This document shows, in pieces, positions 17,748 through 26,777 of a stretch of DNA of 64,000 bases (the stretch's first letter is position 1; every line of letters begins with the position of its first letter). This DNA is from Salinarimonas soli. Lineage in GTDB: Bacteria; Pseudomonadota; Alphaproteobacteria; Rhizobiales; Beijerinckiaceae. The stretch lies in NCBI RefSeq assembly GCF_008386575.1, contig NZ_VUOA01000028.1, positions 21,586 to 85,585 of the forward strand, in the 5' to 3' direction. Both the position numbers and the translations under genes were made by a program. Under the pieces are notes generated by a model. That model worked only from the letters and a program-made list of their open reading frames with translations, had not been told where the DNA came from and made no database searches.

Positions 17748-20700
17748 ATGAACAAGGGACGCCGCCTCGCCACCTCCGTCACGCTCGTCGCGGGCCTTCT
17801 CTCCGTCACGCTTCTGGGCGGCGCGACCCTCGTGCTCGAGAAGACGTGGCACACCGCGCACCGCTCGGCGGAGGTGTCGCTGGAGCGCACGGCCCGGGTG
17901 GTCGAGAGCACGGTCAACCGGCAGCTCCTCCAGGTCGACATCGCCCTGGCGAGCCTGCCGACGCTGATCACCGCCCTCTCGCGCTCGAACGGCGACGTCA
18001 CGTCCGAGGCGGCGAACCGCCTCCTGCGCGGCCTCAACTTCCAGGCCTACGCCTTCCGCGACATCCTTCTCGTCCGCCCCGACGGCACCGTCTGGGCGAG
18101 CGCCCGCCCGCGCCCGCGCAGCCGTGCCCTGCCCATCAATCCGGGGGAGCTCTCCACGGGCCCCGGGACGGGAGCCATCGCGGTCAACGGACCCGTGCGC
18201 AACCCGCTCACGGGCGAATGGGCGCTGTTCCTCTCCCGCCCCGTCTCCCTGCCGGGCGCCGACACACTGCTCGCCGTCGCCGAGGTGCCGCTCTCCACTC
18301 TCGGGACGCTGCTCGCCGAGGCCGGCGAGGCGCCGGGATTGCGGGTGATGCTGGAGCGGGACGACGGTACGCTCCTGGCGAGCCTCCCCCACGACGAGCT
18401 GCAGATCGGCAAGGTCCAGCCCGCCGCCATCGGCCGCCTGAGCCGCGACGGCACGGCCGTCGAGGTGCCCGGCACGCCCGCCGGGACGCCGATGATCGCC
18501 GCCGCGCGCCCCTCGCTCTACAAGGACATCACGGTCGCCCTCACCCTTGAGACCGCGACCGCGATGACGGACTGGAAACGCGACCGCGACCGGCTCCTCG
18601 CCGTGGTCCTGCTGGCCGAGATCCTCGTGCTCGCCTCCGCTGGCGCGCTTCACGCCGCGTTCCGGCGCCAGCGCCGGCTCGAGCGGGAGCGCGCCGTCGC
18701 GAGCACCCGCCTGGAGAACGCGATCGAGGCCATGTCCGACGGCTTCGTGATGTGGGACGCGGACGACCGCCTGGTCACCTGCAACCAGAAATACCGCGAG
18801 CTCTACGCGGTCAGCGCCCCGGTCATCCAGGTCGGCGCGCATTTCGAGGACGTGCTGCGCCAGGGCGCCGCCCTCGGCCAGTACCCGAACATCGGCTCGG
18901 ACGTCGAGGCCTGGCTCGATCACATGATCGGCTGGCACCGCGAGAGCCAGGGATCGATGGAGCGGCTCCTGCCGGACGGCCGATGGGTGCTCATCACCGA
19001 GCGGCGCACCGCGAGCGGCGAAATCGTCGGCACCCGCACCGACATCACCCCGATCAAGACCGCGCTGAGCGATCTCGAGGCCGCCAACGAGCGCGCCCGC
19101 CACCAGAACCGCCTGTTCGACGCGGCGCTCAACAACATGTCCCACGGCCTGCTCATGGCCGACGCGGGCCGGCACGTGATCGTCTGCAACCGCCGCTTCA
19201 TGGAGCTGTTCGGCCTCGCCGAGGCCGACGTGGCGCCGGGCACCCACGTCGCCGAGGTCTACCGCGCCATCGTGGCCCGCGGGATCTGGGAGGCGGGAAC
19301 CGTGGACGACATCCGCCGCCGCCAGGAGGACCTCACGCTCGCGCAGCGCAACGGCACCTTCAAGACCAGCGACGCGGACGGCGCGACCCTCTCGATCACG
19401 CAGCGCCCCATGGACGACGGCGGCTTCGTGGCGATCTATGAGGACGTGACCGAGCAGCAGCACGCCGAGAGCCGCATCCGCTTCCTCGCCCACCACGATC
19501 CCCTGACGCGGCTGCCCAACCGCATCCTCTTCCGCAGCCGCCTCGAGGAGATGCTGCACGCCTCGCGCACCCGCGGCCAGGGCCTCGCCCTGCTCTATCT
19601 CGACCTCGACAAGTTCAAGGACGTGAACGACACCCTGGGTCACCCGGTGGGCGACGCGCTCCTGGAGGCCGTGGGCAACCGGCTGCGGGCGTGCCTGGGC
19701 GACTCGATCATCGTGGCGCGGCTCGGCGGCGACGAGTTCGCGGTCGCCTGCCTCTCGCCCGACCTGCCCGCCGAGGCGGCGCGGCTCGGCGAGCGCATCA
19801 TCGCGTCCCTGAGCGCGCCCTACGGCCTCGACGGCCGCCAGGTGACGGTGGGGGTGAGCGTCGGCATCGCCATGGCGACGCCCGACATCGCTCTCGACGC
19901 CGACACCCTCCTGAAGAACGCCGACATGGCGCTCTACGAGGCCAAGGCGAGCGGACGCGGGGTGAGCCGCTTCTTCGAGCCGGGCATCGAGTCGAAGCTC
20001 TACGCCCGGCTGGAGCTGGAGCGCGACCTGCGCGCGGCGCTCGCCGCCGAGCAGTTCGAGCTCGCCTATCAGCCCGTCTTCGATCTCGTGGCCGACCGGG
20101 TCTGCGGCTTCGAGGCGCTGATCCGCTGGCCGCACCCCGAACGGGGCCTCGTGAGCCCGGCCGAGTTCATCCCGCTCGCCGAGGAGACGGAGCTGATCGG
20201 CGAGATCGGCGCCTTCGTGCTCAACCGCGCCTGCGCCGACGCCGCGCGCCTGCCCGGCGACGTGCGAATCGCGGTGAACCTCTCGCCCGTGCAGCTGCGC
20301 ACCGACGACATCGTGGACGCGGTCGCCTCCGCGCTCCAGCGCTCGGGTCTCGACCCGCGCCGCCTGGAGCTGGAGATCACGGAATCCGCGCTCCTGGAGG
20401 ACAACGAGCGCATCGCCACCCTGCTGGAGCGCCTGCGGGGCCTGGGCACCCGCCTCGTGCTCGACGATTTCGGCACGGGTTATTCGAGCTTGAGCTATCT
20501 GCGCCGCTTCCCCTTCGACAAGATCAAGATCGACCAGTCCTTCGTGCGGGAGATGACCACCCGCTCGAACTGCGTCGCCATCGTGGGAGCGGTGGTGGGC
20601 CTCGCCGACGAGCTCGGGATGACGGCGACCGCGGAAGGCGTGGAGACTGCCGACCAGCTCGACCTCGTGCGCCAGGTCGGCTGCCTGGAGGCGCAGGGCT

Positions 20701-20801
20701 ACCTGCTGGGCCGCCCGAAACCCATCCTGGCCGCCTTCGAGCTCCTGCGCGGCGCCGGCAGCGCCAAGCCGACGCTCCCGCTCGCAGCCGTGGGAAGCTG
20801 A
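17748..20801 (+). CDS. Membrane Cache-PAS-PAS-GGDEF-EAL protein (c-di-GMP turnover)
   Basis: A 1017-residue protein with a first transmembrane helix at about 8-28 and a periplasmic Cache/PDC-like domain to about 280. A second helix (281-303) and two PAS domains follow (from about 322 and 455). GGDEF is near 658 (RLGGDEF) and EAL starts near 787 (GFEALIRW). The EAL residues look intact (NLSP, EITES, DDFGTGYSS, KIDQSF, EGVE). The GGDEF motif is intact, but no RxxD inhibitory site precedes it. It probably makes and/or degrades c-di-GMP in response to a periplasmic signal. ATG 17748 starts right before the first helix. Confidence 0.94.
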   Translation: MNKGRRLATSVTLVAGLLSVTLLGGATLVLEKTWHTAHRSAEVSLERTARVVESTVNRQLLQVDIALASLPTLITALSRSNGDVTSEAANRLLRGLNFQAYAFRDILLVRPDGTVWASARPRPRSRALPINPGELSTGPGTGAIAVNGPVRNPLTGEWALFLSRPVSLPGADTLLAVAEVPLSTLGTLLAEAGEAPGLRVMLERDDGTLLASLPHDELQIGKVQPAAIGRLSRDGTAVEVPGTPAGTPMIAAARPSLYKDITVALTLETATAMTDWKRDRDRLLAVVLLAEILVLASAGALHAAFRRQRRLERERAVASTRLENAIEAMSDGFVMWDADDRLVTCNQKYRELYAVSAPVIQVGAHFEDVLRQGAALGQYPNIGSDVEAWLDHMIGWHRESQGSMERLLPDGRWVLITERRTASGEIVGTRTDITPIKTALSDLEAANERARHQNRLFDAALNNMSHGLLMADAGRHVIVCNRRFMELFGLAEADVAPGTHVAEVYRAIVARGIWEAGTVDDIRRRQEDLTLAQRNGTFKTSDADGATLSITQRPMDDGGFVAIYEDVTEQQHAESRIRFLAHHDPLTRLPNRILFRSRLEEMLHASRTRGQGLALLYLDLDKFKDVNDTLGHPVGDALLEAVGNRLRACLGDSIIVARLGGDEFAVACLSPDLPAEAARLGERIIASLSAPYGLDGRQVTVGVSVGIAMATPDIALDADTLLKNADMALYEAKASGRGVSRFFEPGIESKLYARLELERDLRAALAAEQFELAYQPVFDLVADRVCGFEALIRWPHPERGLVSPAEFIPLAEETELIGEIGAFVLNRACADAARLPGDVRIAVNLSPVQLRTDDIVDAVASALQRSGLDPRRLELEITESALLEDNERIATLLERLRGLGTRLVLDDFGTGYSSLSYLRRFPFDKIKIDQSFVREMTTRSNCVAIVGAVVGLADELGMTATAEGVETADQLDLVRQVGCLEAQGYLLGRPKPILAAFELLRGAGSAKPTLPLAAVGS

Positions 20802-21029
20802 GCCGCCCGGACCTGGCGGATCGGCTTGTTTCCAGGCATTCGGGTGACATCTTTCGGCTGGAGGAAAATCGAATACTCAACCCTGGAGCGCCCATTACTG
20901 AACGACATGCCGTTACGTCATCCAATTTTTCGATACTTCGATCGCGTTACGTTTCTTTCATACGTTAAGTTCTAGGGTCTCGCGGACCGTGACTGATATG
21001 TCCATCGACGGCCTGGAGCCCTGTCCCAT

Positions 21030-21689
21030 ATGCCGGCCCTGGAGAGCCTTTCCCCCAATCCCACCCTCGCGCCTGCCCCGTACCCGCACGGGCGGTCCCC
21101 TGAGCGCCTGAGCCTTGCCCTGCGCGCCGGCACAGGGGCTGCCCACGAGGCCGTCGAGCACGCCACGGGCCTGCCCGGCTCGGTGGCGACGCTCGCCGAG
21201 TACCGCGCGTGCCTTGCCGGGTTCGCCCGGGTGATCGGGCCGCTGGAGCAGTCGCTTCGCGCCGTCCCGGGCTTCGCGGCCTACGGGATCTGCCTCGACG
21301 AGCGGGCCCGCATGCCGGCCCTGCGCGCCGACCTGCGCCATCTCGGGATCGACGCCGACGCGCTCGCCCCGGTCTCCCCGCCCCGCCTCGGCGATCTCGC
21401 CGCGGGGCTCGGCGCGCTCTACGTCGTCGAGGGCTCGGTCCTCGGTGGCCGCGTGATCCTTGATGCGCTCTCGGGGCGTCTGGGCGACGAGATCGCCGCC
21501 GCCGCCGCCTTCTTCGGCGGCCGGGGCCCGCGCACCGGGCTCCTCTGGCAGACCTTCCGCGCCGCCCTCGACCGCTTCGGCGAGGACCACCCGGGGCGTG
21601 CGAGCGACGTGATCGCGGGAGCGGAGCGCACCTTCGACGCCTTCACGGCCGCCTTCCGCGCCCACCCGATCGCCGGAGGGCAGCCATGA
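21030..21689 (+). CDS. bphO: Biliverdin-producing heme oxygenase
   Basis: A 219-residue heme oxygenase. The proximal heme ligand is likely the His in TGAAHEAVE (about residue 37), and the distal helix motif is LYVVEGSVLGGRVI. It opens heme to biliverdin, the chromophore of bacteriophytochromes. Its stop overlaps the ATG of the phytochrome gene (ATGA), so enzyme and photoreceptor are translationally coupled. About 20 N-terminal residues before RSPERLSLALRAGT are less conserved, so a later start is possible. The 228 bp upstream contain an AT-richer stretch (about 20905-20970) that may hold the promoter. Confidence 0.93.
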   Translation: MPALESLSPNPTLAPAPYPHGRSPERLSLALRAGTGAAHEAVEHATGLPGSVATLAEYRACLAGFARVIGPLEQSLRAVPGFAAYGICLDERARMPALRADLRHLGIDADALAPVSPPRLGDLAAGLGALYVVEGSVLGGRVILDALSGRLGDEIAAAAAFFGGRGPRTGLLWQTFRAALDRFGEDHPGRASDVIAGAERTFDAFTAAFRAHPIAGGQP

Positions 21690-24493
21690 GAGCCGATCCG
21701 GCCCCGCGTCCGCGCGACGCCACCGACGCCGACCTCGCGACCTGCGCGAACGAGCCGATCCATATTCCCGGCGCCATCCAGCCCCACGGCGCCCTCGTCG
21801 CGGCCGATGCCGAGACGCTGCGGGTCACCCATGTGAGCGCCAATCTCGGGCGCGCGACGGGCGTGTCCGGGCGCGCTGGGCTCGGGCGGCCCCTCGCGGA
21901 GCTCCTCGGGGCCGACGCCGTGACGGCGATTCTGGCCGCCCTGTCGGGCGAGCGCTACTCGCCGGGCAACGTCCTCACCCTCGACCTGCCCTTCCCCCGC
22001 GATCCGCGCCGCAACGTGATGGCCCATCGCTCGGGCGGTCGGATCGTCGTCGAGATCGAGCCCGCGAGCCCCGAGGCGAACTTCGAGGTCGCCCTGGCCC
22101 GGGCCCAGGCGGTGGTGGGCGGCTTGCGCCGCACGGGGTCGCTCGGCGAGCTGTGCGACCGGGCGGCCCGCGAGATCCGCGCGCTGACGGGCTACGACCG
22201 GGTCATGGTCTACCGGTTCAATCCGGAGGGCCACGGCCAGGTGGTGGCGGAGGATCGCCAGGCGGACCTGGAGAGCTTCCTCGACCTTCGCTACCCGGCC
22301 ACCGACATTCCGGCCCAGGCGCGCCGCCTCTATCTCCTCCAGCGGGTGCGCACCATCGGGCGCGTCGACTACGAGCCCGTGCCCGTCCTCGCCGACGCGG
22401 CGCTGGGCGACGCCGCCCCGCTCGACATGAGCTATTGCGCCCTCCGCAGCGTCTCCCCCGTCCACCTGGAATATCTCGCCAATATGGGCGTGGGCGCGAC
22501 CTTCGCGATCTCGATCGTGCAGGACGAGACCCTGTGGGGCATGGTGGTGTGCCATCACGGCGCGCCGCGCACGCCCTCGGCCGACATGCGCGCCTTGTGC
22601 GACCTCATCGGCCAGCTCCTCGGTCTCCTCGTGGGCGAGGCCGAGGAGCGCGAGGACCTGCGCGTCCGGATGCAGCGCCAGGAGACGCTCTCCGAGCTCG
22701 CCTCCGCGCTGGAGGGGGCTCGTGGCGTCGCCGACGGGCTCGCCGGGGCGGGCCACGCCCTCCTGCGTCTCGTAGACGCCACCGGCGCCTTCGTGCGCCT
22801 TGGCGGGCGCATCCGGGCCATCGGCGCGACGCCGCCCGAGAGCGCGGCGGAACGGATCTTCCAGGCGGTGCTCGGCCCCGTGGGCGACGACGCCGCCGCG
22901 ATCGAGGCCCTGGGCGAGCGCTCGCCCGATCTCGCGGGCTTCCGCGCGGAGGCAAGCGGCGTGCTCGCCCTGCCGGTCGCGAACAATCCGGGCGATGGTG
23001 TCGTGTGGTTCAGGCCCGAGGTGGCCCGCACCGTGACCTGGGGCGGCGATCCCGGGCGCAAGGCCGAGATCGACCCCGGCACGGGCCGCCTCTCGCCCCG
23101 CAAGTCCTTCGCGGCCTGGACCGAGACGGTCCGCGGCCGCTCCCTGCCCTGGTCGTCCGGCGACCGGCGCGCCGCGGCGGATCTGCGCCGCCTCGTCACG
23201 CGGGCGCTCCTGCGCCAGGCCGAGGCCGAGCTGATGCGGGTCGCCAACATCGATCCCCTCACGGGCCTGCCCAACCGCCGCCTCTTCGAGCAGCAGATCG
23301 CCCGCTGGCGCTCGGGCACGCCGCCCGCGCCGGCCGCCCTCCTGTTCTTCGATCTCGACCGGTTCAAGACGGTGAACGATTCGCTCGGCCACGCGGCCGG
23401 CGACGAGCTCCTCGTCCAGATCGCCGGGCGCCTCGGAAGCCTGGTCGGCCCCGCCGACCTCGCGGCGCGCATCGGAGGCGACGAGTTCGTGGTGTTCTGC
23501 GAGGGCGCCGACGTCGCCGCGGCGACGGCTCTCGCGGAGCGGATCATCGCCTCCTTCGACGAGCCCCTCGCCGCCGCCGGGCGCCCGCACCGGGCCGCGG
23601 TCAGCGTCGGGATCGCCTGCGCCTCGGCGTCGGGCGCGGCCGATCTCCTGCGCGACGCGGACGCCGCCATGTACGCGGCCAAGCGCGCGGGCGGCAACCG
23701 GGCCGTGGTGTTCCAGCCCGAGCTGCAGGAGACCGCCCTACGCACCTTCAAGACCGAGCAGGATCTGTTCTACGCCCTCGACCGCGGCGAGCTCGTCCTG
23801 TTCTACCAGCCCATCGTGGCGCTGCCCGGGGAACGGATCATCGGCTTCGAGGCCCTGATCCGCTGGCATCATCCCGAGCGCGGCTGGATCACGCCCGCGG
23901 AGTTCATCCCCCGCGCCGAGGAGACGGGGCTCATCGGCCGCATCGGGCAATGGGTCGTCGAGGAGGGCCTGCGCGAGCTAGCCGCCTGGCCCGGCACCGA
24001 GCTGCGCCTCTCGGTCAACGTCTCGCCGCGCCAGCTCTCCGACGGGGCCCTCCACGACGCGCTCGCGCGGGCCCTGGAGCGGGAGGGCGTGGAGCCCGGC
24101 CGGATCATCCTCGAGGTCACTGAGGGCGCGCTCATGGACCAGGGCGCGGTGCGGGAACTCGCGCGGCTGAGGGAGCTCGGCTGCCTCGTCGCCGTCGACG
24201 ATTTCGGAACGGGCTATTCCTCGCTGGCCTATCTCCAGCGCCTTCCGATCGACGTCATCAAGATCGACCGGGAGTTCGTCTCGGCGCTCGGGGAGGATCC
24301 CAAGGCCGACCGCTTCATGCGGGCTCTCGTGGGCCTCGCCCATACCCTCGAGCTGCGCGTGGTGGCGGAGGGCGTGGAGACCGCGGCCCAGCGCGACGCG
24401 CTGACCGCGATGGGCTGCGAGACGGGCCAGGGCTATCTCTTCTCCCGGCCCGTACCGAGCACCGAGGCGCGCGCCCTGATCGCAGGGGCCTGA
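21686..24493 (+). CDS. bphP: Bacteriophytochrome with GGDEF-EAL output
   Basis: A 935-residue photoreceptor. Cys20 in LATCANEPIHIPGAIQPHG is the biliverdin-binding cysteine. A PAS-GAF-PHY core follows, with the GAF motif DIPAQARRLYLLQRVR, the GAF His in RSVSPVHLEYL, and the PHY tongue motif PRKSF. GGDEF (RIGGDEF, about 594) and EAL (GFEALIRWHH, about 721; EVTEG, DDFGTGYSS, KIDREF, AEGVET) form the output. The RxxD product-inhibition site is not present before GGDEF (Gly at the Arg position). It links red/far-red light to c-di-GMP level. It forms an operon with bphO. Confidence 0.96.
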   Translation: MRADPAPRPRDATDADLATCANEPIHIPGAIQPHGALVAADAETLRVTHVSANLGRATGVSGRAGLGRPLAELLGADAVTAILAALSGERYSPGNVLTLDLPFPRDPRRNVMAHRSGGRIVVEIEPASPEANFEVALARAQAVVGGLRRTGSLGELCDRAAREIRALTGYDRVMVYRFNPEGHGQVVAEDRQADLESFLDLRYPATDIPAQARRLYLLQRVRTIGRVDYEPVPVLADAALGDAAPLDMSYCALRSVSPVHLEYLANMGVGATFAISIVQDETLWGMVVCHHGAPRTPSADMRALCDLIGQLLGLLVGEAEEREDLRVRMQRQETLSELASALEGARGVADGLAGAGHALLRLVDATGAFVRLGGRIRAIGATPPESAAERIFQAVLGPVGDDAAAIEALGERSPDLAGFRAEASGVLALPVANNPGDGVVWFRPEVARTVTWGGDPGRKAEIDPGTGRLSPRKSFAAWTETVRGRSLPWSSGDRRAAADLRRLVTRALLRQAEAELMRVANIDPLTGLPNRRLFEQQIARWRSGTPPAPAALLFFDLDRFKTVNDSLGHAAGDELLVQIAGRLGSLVGPADLAARIGGDEFVVFCEGADVAAATALAERIIASFDEPLAAAGRPHRAAVSVGIACASASGAADLLRDADAAMYAAKRAGGNRAVVFQPELQETALRTFKTEQDLFYALDRGELVLFYQPIVALPGERIIGFEALIRWHHPERGWITPAEFIPRAEETGLIGRIGQWVVEEGLRELAAWPGTELRLSVNVSPRQLSDGALHDALARALEREGVEPGRIILEVTEGALMDQGAVRELARLRELGCLVAVDDFGTGYSSLAYLQRLPIDVIKIDREFVSALGEDPKADRFMRALVGLAHTLELRVVAEGVETAAQRDALTAMGCETGQGYLFSRPVPSTEARALIAGA

Positions 24494-25173
24494 TAGCCGT
24501 CGCGGACCTTAGAGGCTGGCTCATGAGTATGGCCTACCCTTCACCCTCGTCCTGAGGTGCCCGCCGGAGGCGGGCCTCGAAGGGCGCTCCAGGGATCTCC
24601 CCCGATTGCGGCATGCTGCTGCGTGCTTCGAGGGGTCCGCTGGCGCGGGCACCTCAGCATGAGGGGGACAGGAGCAAGCCCTGTCGGGGCAGGCTCTTAG
24701 ATCCTATGGCACGAAGGGGCTCAGCCACGGGACCCAGCTCTGACAGCCGTGGACGACGATTGGGCTTCGACGCGGCGGAGCTCGTGGAGGCGGCCATCGC
24801 ACGGCTGGAACGGGCCGAGGCGCGCCCGCTCACGACGGCAGCCGGATCCGGCGAGGACGGGTTCCGCCCCAGGGTAGCGAGATCCAGCCGCTCCCGGGCC
24901 GCGGGACTGATCGTGCTCGGCACGACGAGGATGCCGGAGCTCTCCCTCGTCTCCATCACCGAGCGGATGGGCCCTTCCTGAAGCAGGCGGCGGAGCCATG
25001 CCGGTCTGGAGCGTCGAAGGGCAGCCCGCCGCGAGGCTGCCGCCGCACCCGACGGGCGAGGATCCCCCGGTCGGCGTCCAGCCGGTTCGGGACGAGGGCA
25101 CGCTCTCCCCTGCCCCGCCGGATCGAGATCGCCCGCCCCTGGGCGGAGCGGGCACTTCCAGGGTTCTAGGCGC
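24494..25173. other. Intergenic region, about 680 bp, no supported gene
   Basis: The first part holds the type C palindromic element (24543-24667). In the rest (24668-25173) several short overlapping frames exist on both strands. None has a ribosome site, normal codon pattern and recognisable domain together. A plus frame from 24706 to 24981 (Arg-rich, about 91 codons) is the best, but it is not convincing. The stretch could be decayed coding sequence. Confidence 0.5.
24543..24667. repeat. Palindromic intergenic element type C, copy 1
   Basis: About 125 bp. It begins ACCCTCGTCCTGAGGTGCCCGC and ends with the mirrored GCGGGCACCTCAGCATGAGGG, so the outer arms pair. An inner part reads GGGCCTCGAAGGGCGCTCC on the left and GTGCTTCGAGGGGTCCGC on the right. 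A second copy lies at 46751-46878, nested inside another element. It directly follows the bphP stop and could terminate that transcript. Confidence 0.85.
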
Positions 25174-25704
25174 TCAGCGCCACTCGTCCTCGCGCGGGAT
25201 GCGGCCGTGCGGTGTGTGGTCGTCGATGGCGCGGGGGAGATCGCGCGAGAGCCGGGACAGGAGCTCGTCGCGGGACAGGCCCGTGCGCTGCTGCAGGTCG
25301 GACAGCACGTCGGGGCCGATGGCCTGCTCCAGCTGATGCGGGGCGATCTCGCGGTTCGGGCCCGGGGCGACCCAGGAATCGGCGATCTCGCCGTGGCCGC
25401 TCTGGCGGAAGCGGTCGACGGTCTCGTTCATGCCGCCGCCGAGCAGGCTGCCGAGGCCGCCGCCCGCGCCGCCGAGCAGCCCGCCCAGCAGGCCGCCGAG
25501 GCCGCCGCCCTGGCCCATGCCGCCGCCGCCTGGCCCGCCCTGGCTCATCCCACCTTGAGGCATGCCGCCGCGCGGGTTCATACCGCCGCCCTGGCCGCCG
25601 CCCTGGGCGCCGCTGACCATCTCGGCGAGCTTGTCGCGGTTCTGGTAACCGGCGACGGCGAGGAGGCCCAGAAGGGCCGTCATAGACGGAAATCCGTTGT
25701 TCAT
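25174..25704 (-). CDS. YidB-like (DUF937) family protein
   Basis: A 176-residue protein. A short N-terminal part (MTALLGLLAVAGYQNRDKLAEM) is followed by a Gly/Met/Gln-rich low-complexity linker (about residues 32-92) and a C-terminal YidB-like domain (GEIADSWVAPGPNREIAPHQLEQAIGPDVLSDLQQRTGLSRDELLSRLS). YidB family function is unknown. The C-terminal domain resembles a small helical bundle. ATG 25704 is the only start that keeps the conserved N-terminus without a long unsupported extension. Confidence 0.85.
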   Translation of the reverse strand: MNNGFPSMTALLGLLAVAGYQNRDKLAEMVSGAQGGGQGGGMNPRGGMPQGGMSQGGPGGGGMGQGGGLGGLLGGLLGGAGGGLGSLLGGGMNETVDRFRQSGHGEIADSWVAPGPNREIAPHQLEQAIGPDVLSDLQQRTGLSRDELLSRLSRDLPRAIDDHTPHGRIPREDEWR

Positions 25705-25763
25705 CGGGGTGCTCCTTGCAGAATCCGGGATGGGAACACCCAACCCGCCCCCTGGTTCCGGGA

Positions 25764-26093
25764 TCAGCGCTGCGCCGCCTGGCGCCAGGGCCGCACCGTC
25801 ACGTCGCCTTCCGTGTAGAACACCACCCGGTAGGCGCGGTGATCGGCCTCGTCCGGGGCGAAGCCGCCGCGGCAGACCACGAGGGCCACGCGGCCCTCGT
25901 TCTCGAAGCCGAGCTCCGCGACATGACCCACCACGGCGCAGCCATAGCCGGCGTCGCGGATCGAGGTGGCGAGCGCGTGGGTCCAGGGCTGCACCATCCC
26001 GTCCTCGCCGCTGGTGGGCGAGACGGCGAGGAACGCCGCTACGAGATACGGTGCAGGCTGCATGGGCCGATCCGCCGGGCTCGTCGCAGGCAT
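25764..26093 (-). CDS. Hypothetical protein
   Basis: A 109-residue protein of unknown function. The sequence alternates short hydrophobic beta-like stretches (YLVAAFLAVSP, GCAVVGHVAELGF, GRVALVVCRGG, YRVVFYTEGDVTV), so a small alpha/beta fold is likely. A GGGAG sequence 6-7 bases upstream supports ATG 26093; the internal Met at residue 11 is an alternative. It lies between the YidB-like gene and a small exported protein on the same strand and may be cotranscribed. I recognise no family. Confidence 0.6.
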   Translation of the reverse strand: MPATSPADRPMQPAPYLVAAFLAVSPTSGEDGMVQPWTHALATSIRDAGYGCAVVGHVAELGFENEGRVALVVCRGGFAPDEADHRAYRVVFYTEGDVTVRPWRQAAQR

Positions 26094-26162
26094 CGTACTC
26101 CCGTTTCCCGCATCGGGGAATCGGGCCGTGCCCGCCCGCGACGGGCCTGCCGGCAGACCCGC

Positions 26163-26354
26163 TCAGATCACGTCGCAGGGCGTTCCCTCGGGCGGCCTTG
26201 CCGTGTGCATCATCGCGAGCGGATCGACCGACGCGGCGACGCTCGCCTCGCCCGCCTCCTCGGCCTGGGTGACGGGCGGGTTCGTCAGCATCGTGCCCCA
26301 GAAGGCGAGGGTCGCGACGAGGAAGGCGGCCGTGAAGATCGCGGGCTTGCGCAT
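26163..26354 (-). CDS. Small exported or membrane-anchored hypothetical protein
   Basis: A 63-residue protein whose first 25 residues form a signal-anchor (MRKPAIFTAAFLVATLAFWGTML). A short acidic tail ends in CDVI. The start at 26354 is chosen because the hydrophobic segment begins there. No domain is recognisable. It is first in a possible three-gene minus-strand group with the two genes downstream. Confidence 0.55.
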   Translation of the reverse strand: MRKPAIFTAAFLVATLAFWGTMLTNPPVTQAEEAGEASVAASVDPLAMMHTARPPEGTPCDVI

Positions 26355-26777
26355 GGGTGAAGCTCTCCGGATGGCGGGTCGTCGGAGGGGCGGGGCGCGC
26401 ACGTCCCGCCCGATGGGTCAGGCAACCGGGGGCGGAGCGGGGTCGATCTTTGGGCGCGTGGGCATCGTCGGCCTTGCTCGGCGAGCGGTCGTCGCAGGAG
26501 CTCAAGGTGCGCAGCTTCCATCGGACGCCGCGTCAGCCGTTTGGCGGATGCGCGGGATCAATTTCCGGGGAGCCCCGCGATGGCCGAGGGCGGACAGGCG
26601 GACCGCCGGCCCGCCGAGGGCTTGCGGAAGCGCTTCCCGCACGCTCACCAAAGCCCTGAAGCGCCCTTCAAGCTGGAACAAAACAGGTTCCAACGGACTT
26701 CATGGTGAAGGTTTGCGAGCGCACCGACTCCGATTTCGCAATTCTGGCGTCAGGATTGCCCAAGTGGATTTCGCCCG
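26355..26777. other. Divergent intergenic region, about 423 bp
   Basis: This gap separates the small exported-protein gene (minus) from the TAXI-type gene (plus) and should contain both promoters. The only structured site I see is the inverted repeat at 26674-26692. Short frames are present but lack coding signs. Confidence 0.5.
26674..26692. promoter_or_regulatory. Possible operator: TGGAAC-N7-GTTCCA inverted repeat
   Basis: A perfect 6-bp inverted repeat with a 7-base spacer (AAAACAG) lies about 85 bp upstream of the TAXI-type gene. Alphaproteobacterial LexA boxes are direct repeats (GTTC-N7-GTTC), so this opposed arrangement is not a standard LexA site. It may bind another dimeric regulator or be chance. 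Confidence 0.3.

Noticed and set aside
17676-20135. A minus-strand open frame of about 819 codons opposite the Cache-PAS-GGDEF-EAL gene
   Set aside because: The plus-strand frame has complete recognisable domains. The minus frame is His/Arg/Gly-rich and domain-free, as expected for an antisense shadow in GC-rich DNA.
24706-24981. Possible small plus-strand gene after the type C element
   Set aside because: Arg/Ser-rich with no ribosome site or domain; competing frames on the minus strand are equally long.
25430-25620. Gly-rich repeat tract suggestive of a tandem DNA repeat
   Set aside because: It encodes the Gly/Met/Gln linker of the YidB-like protein; the DNA units vary and do not form a true tandem array.
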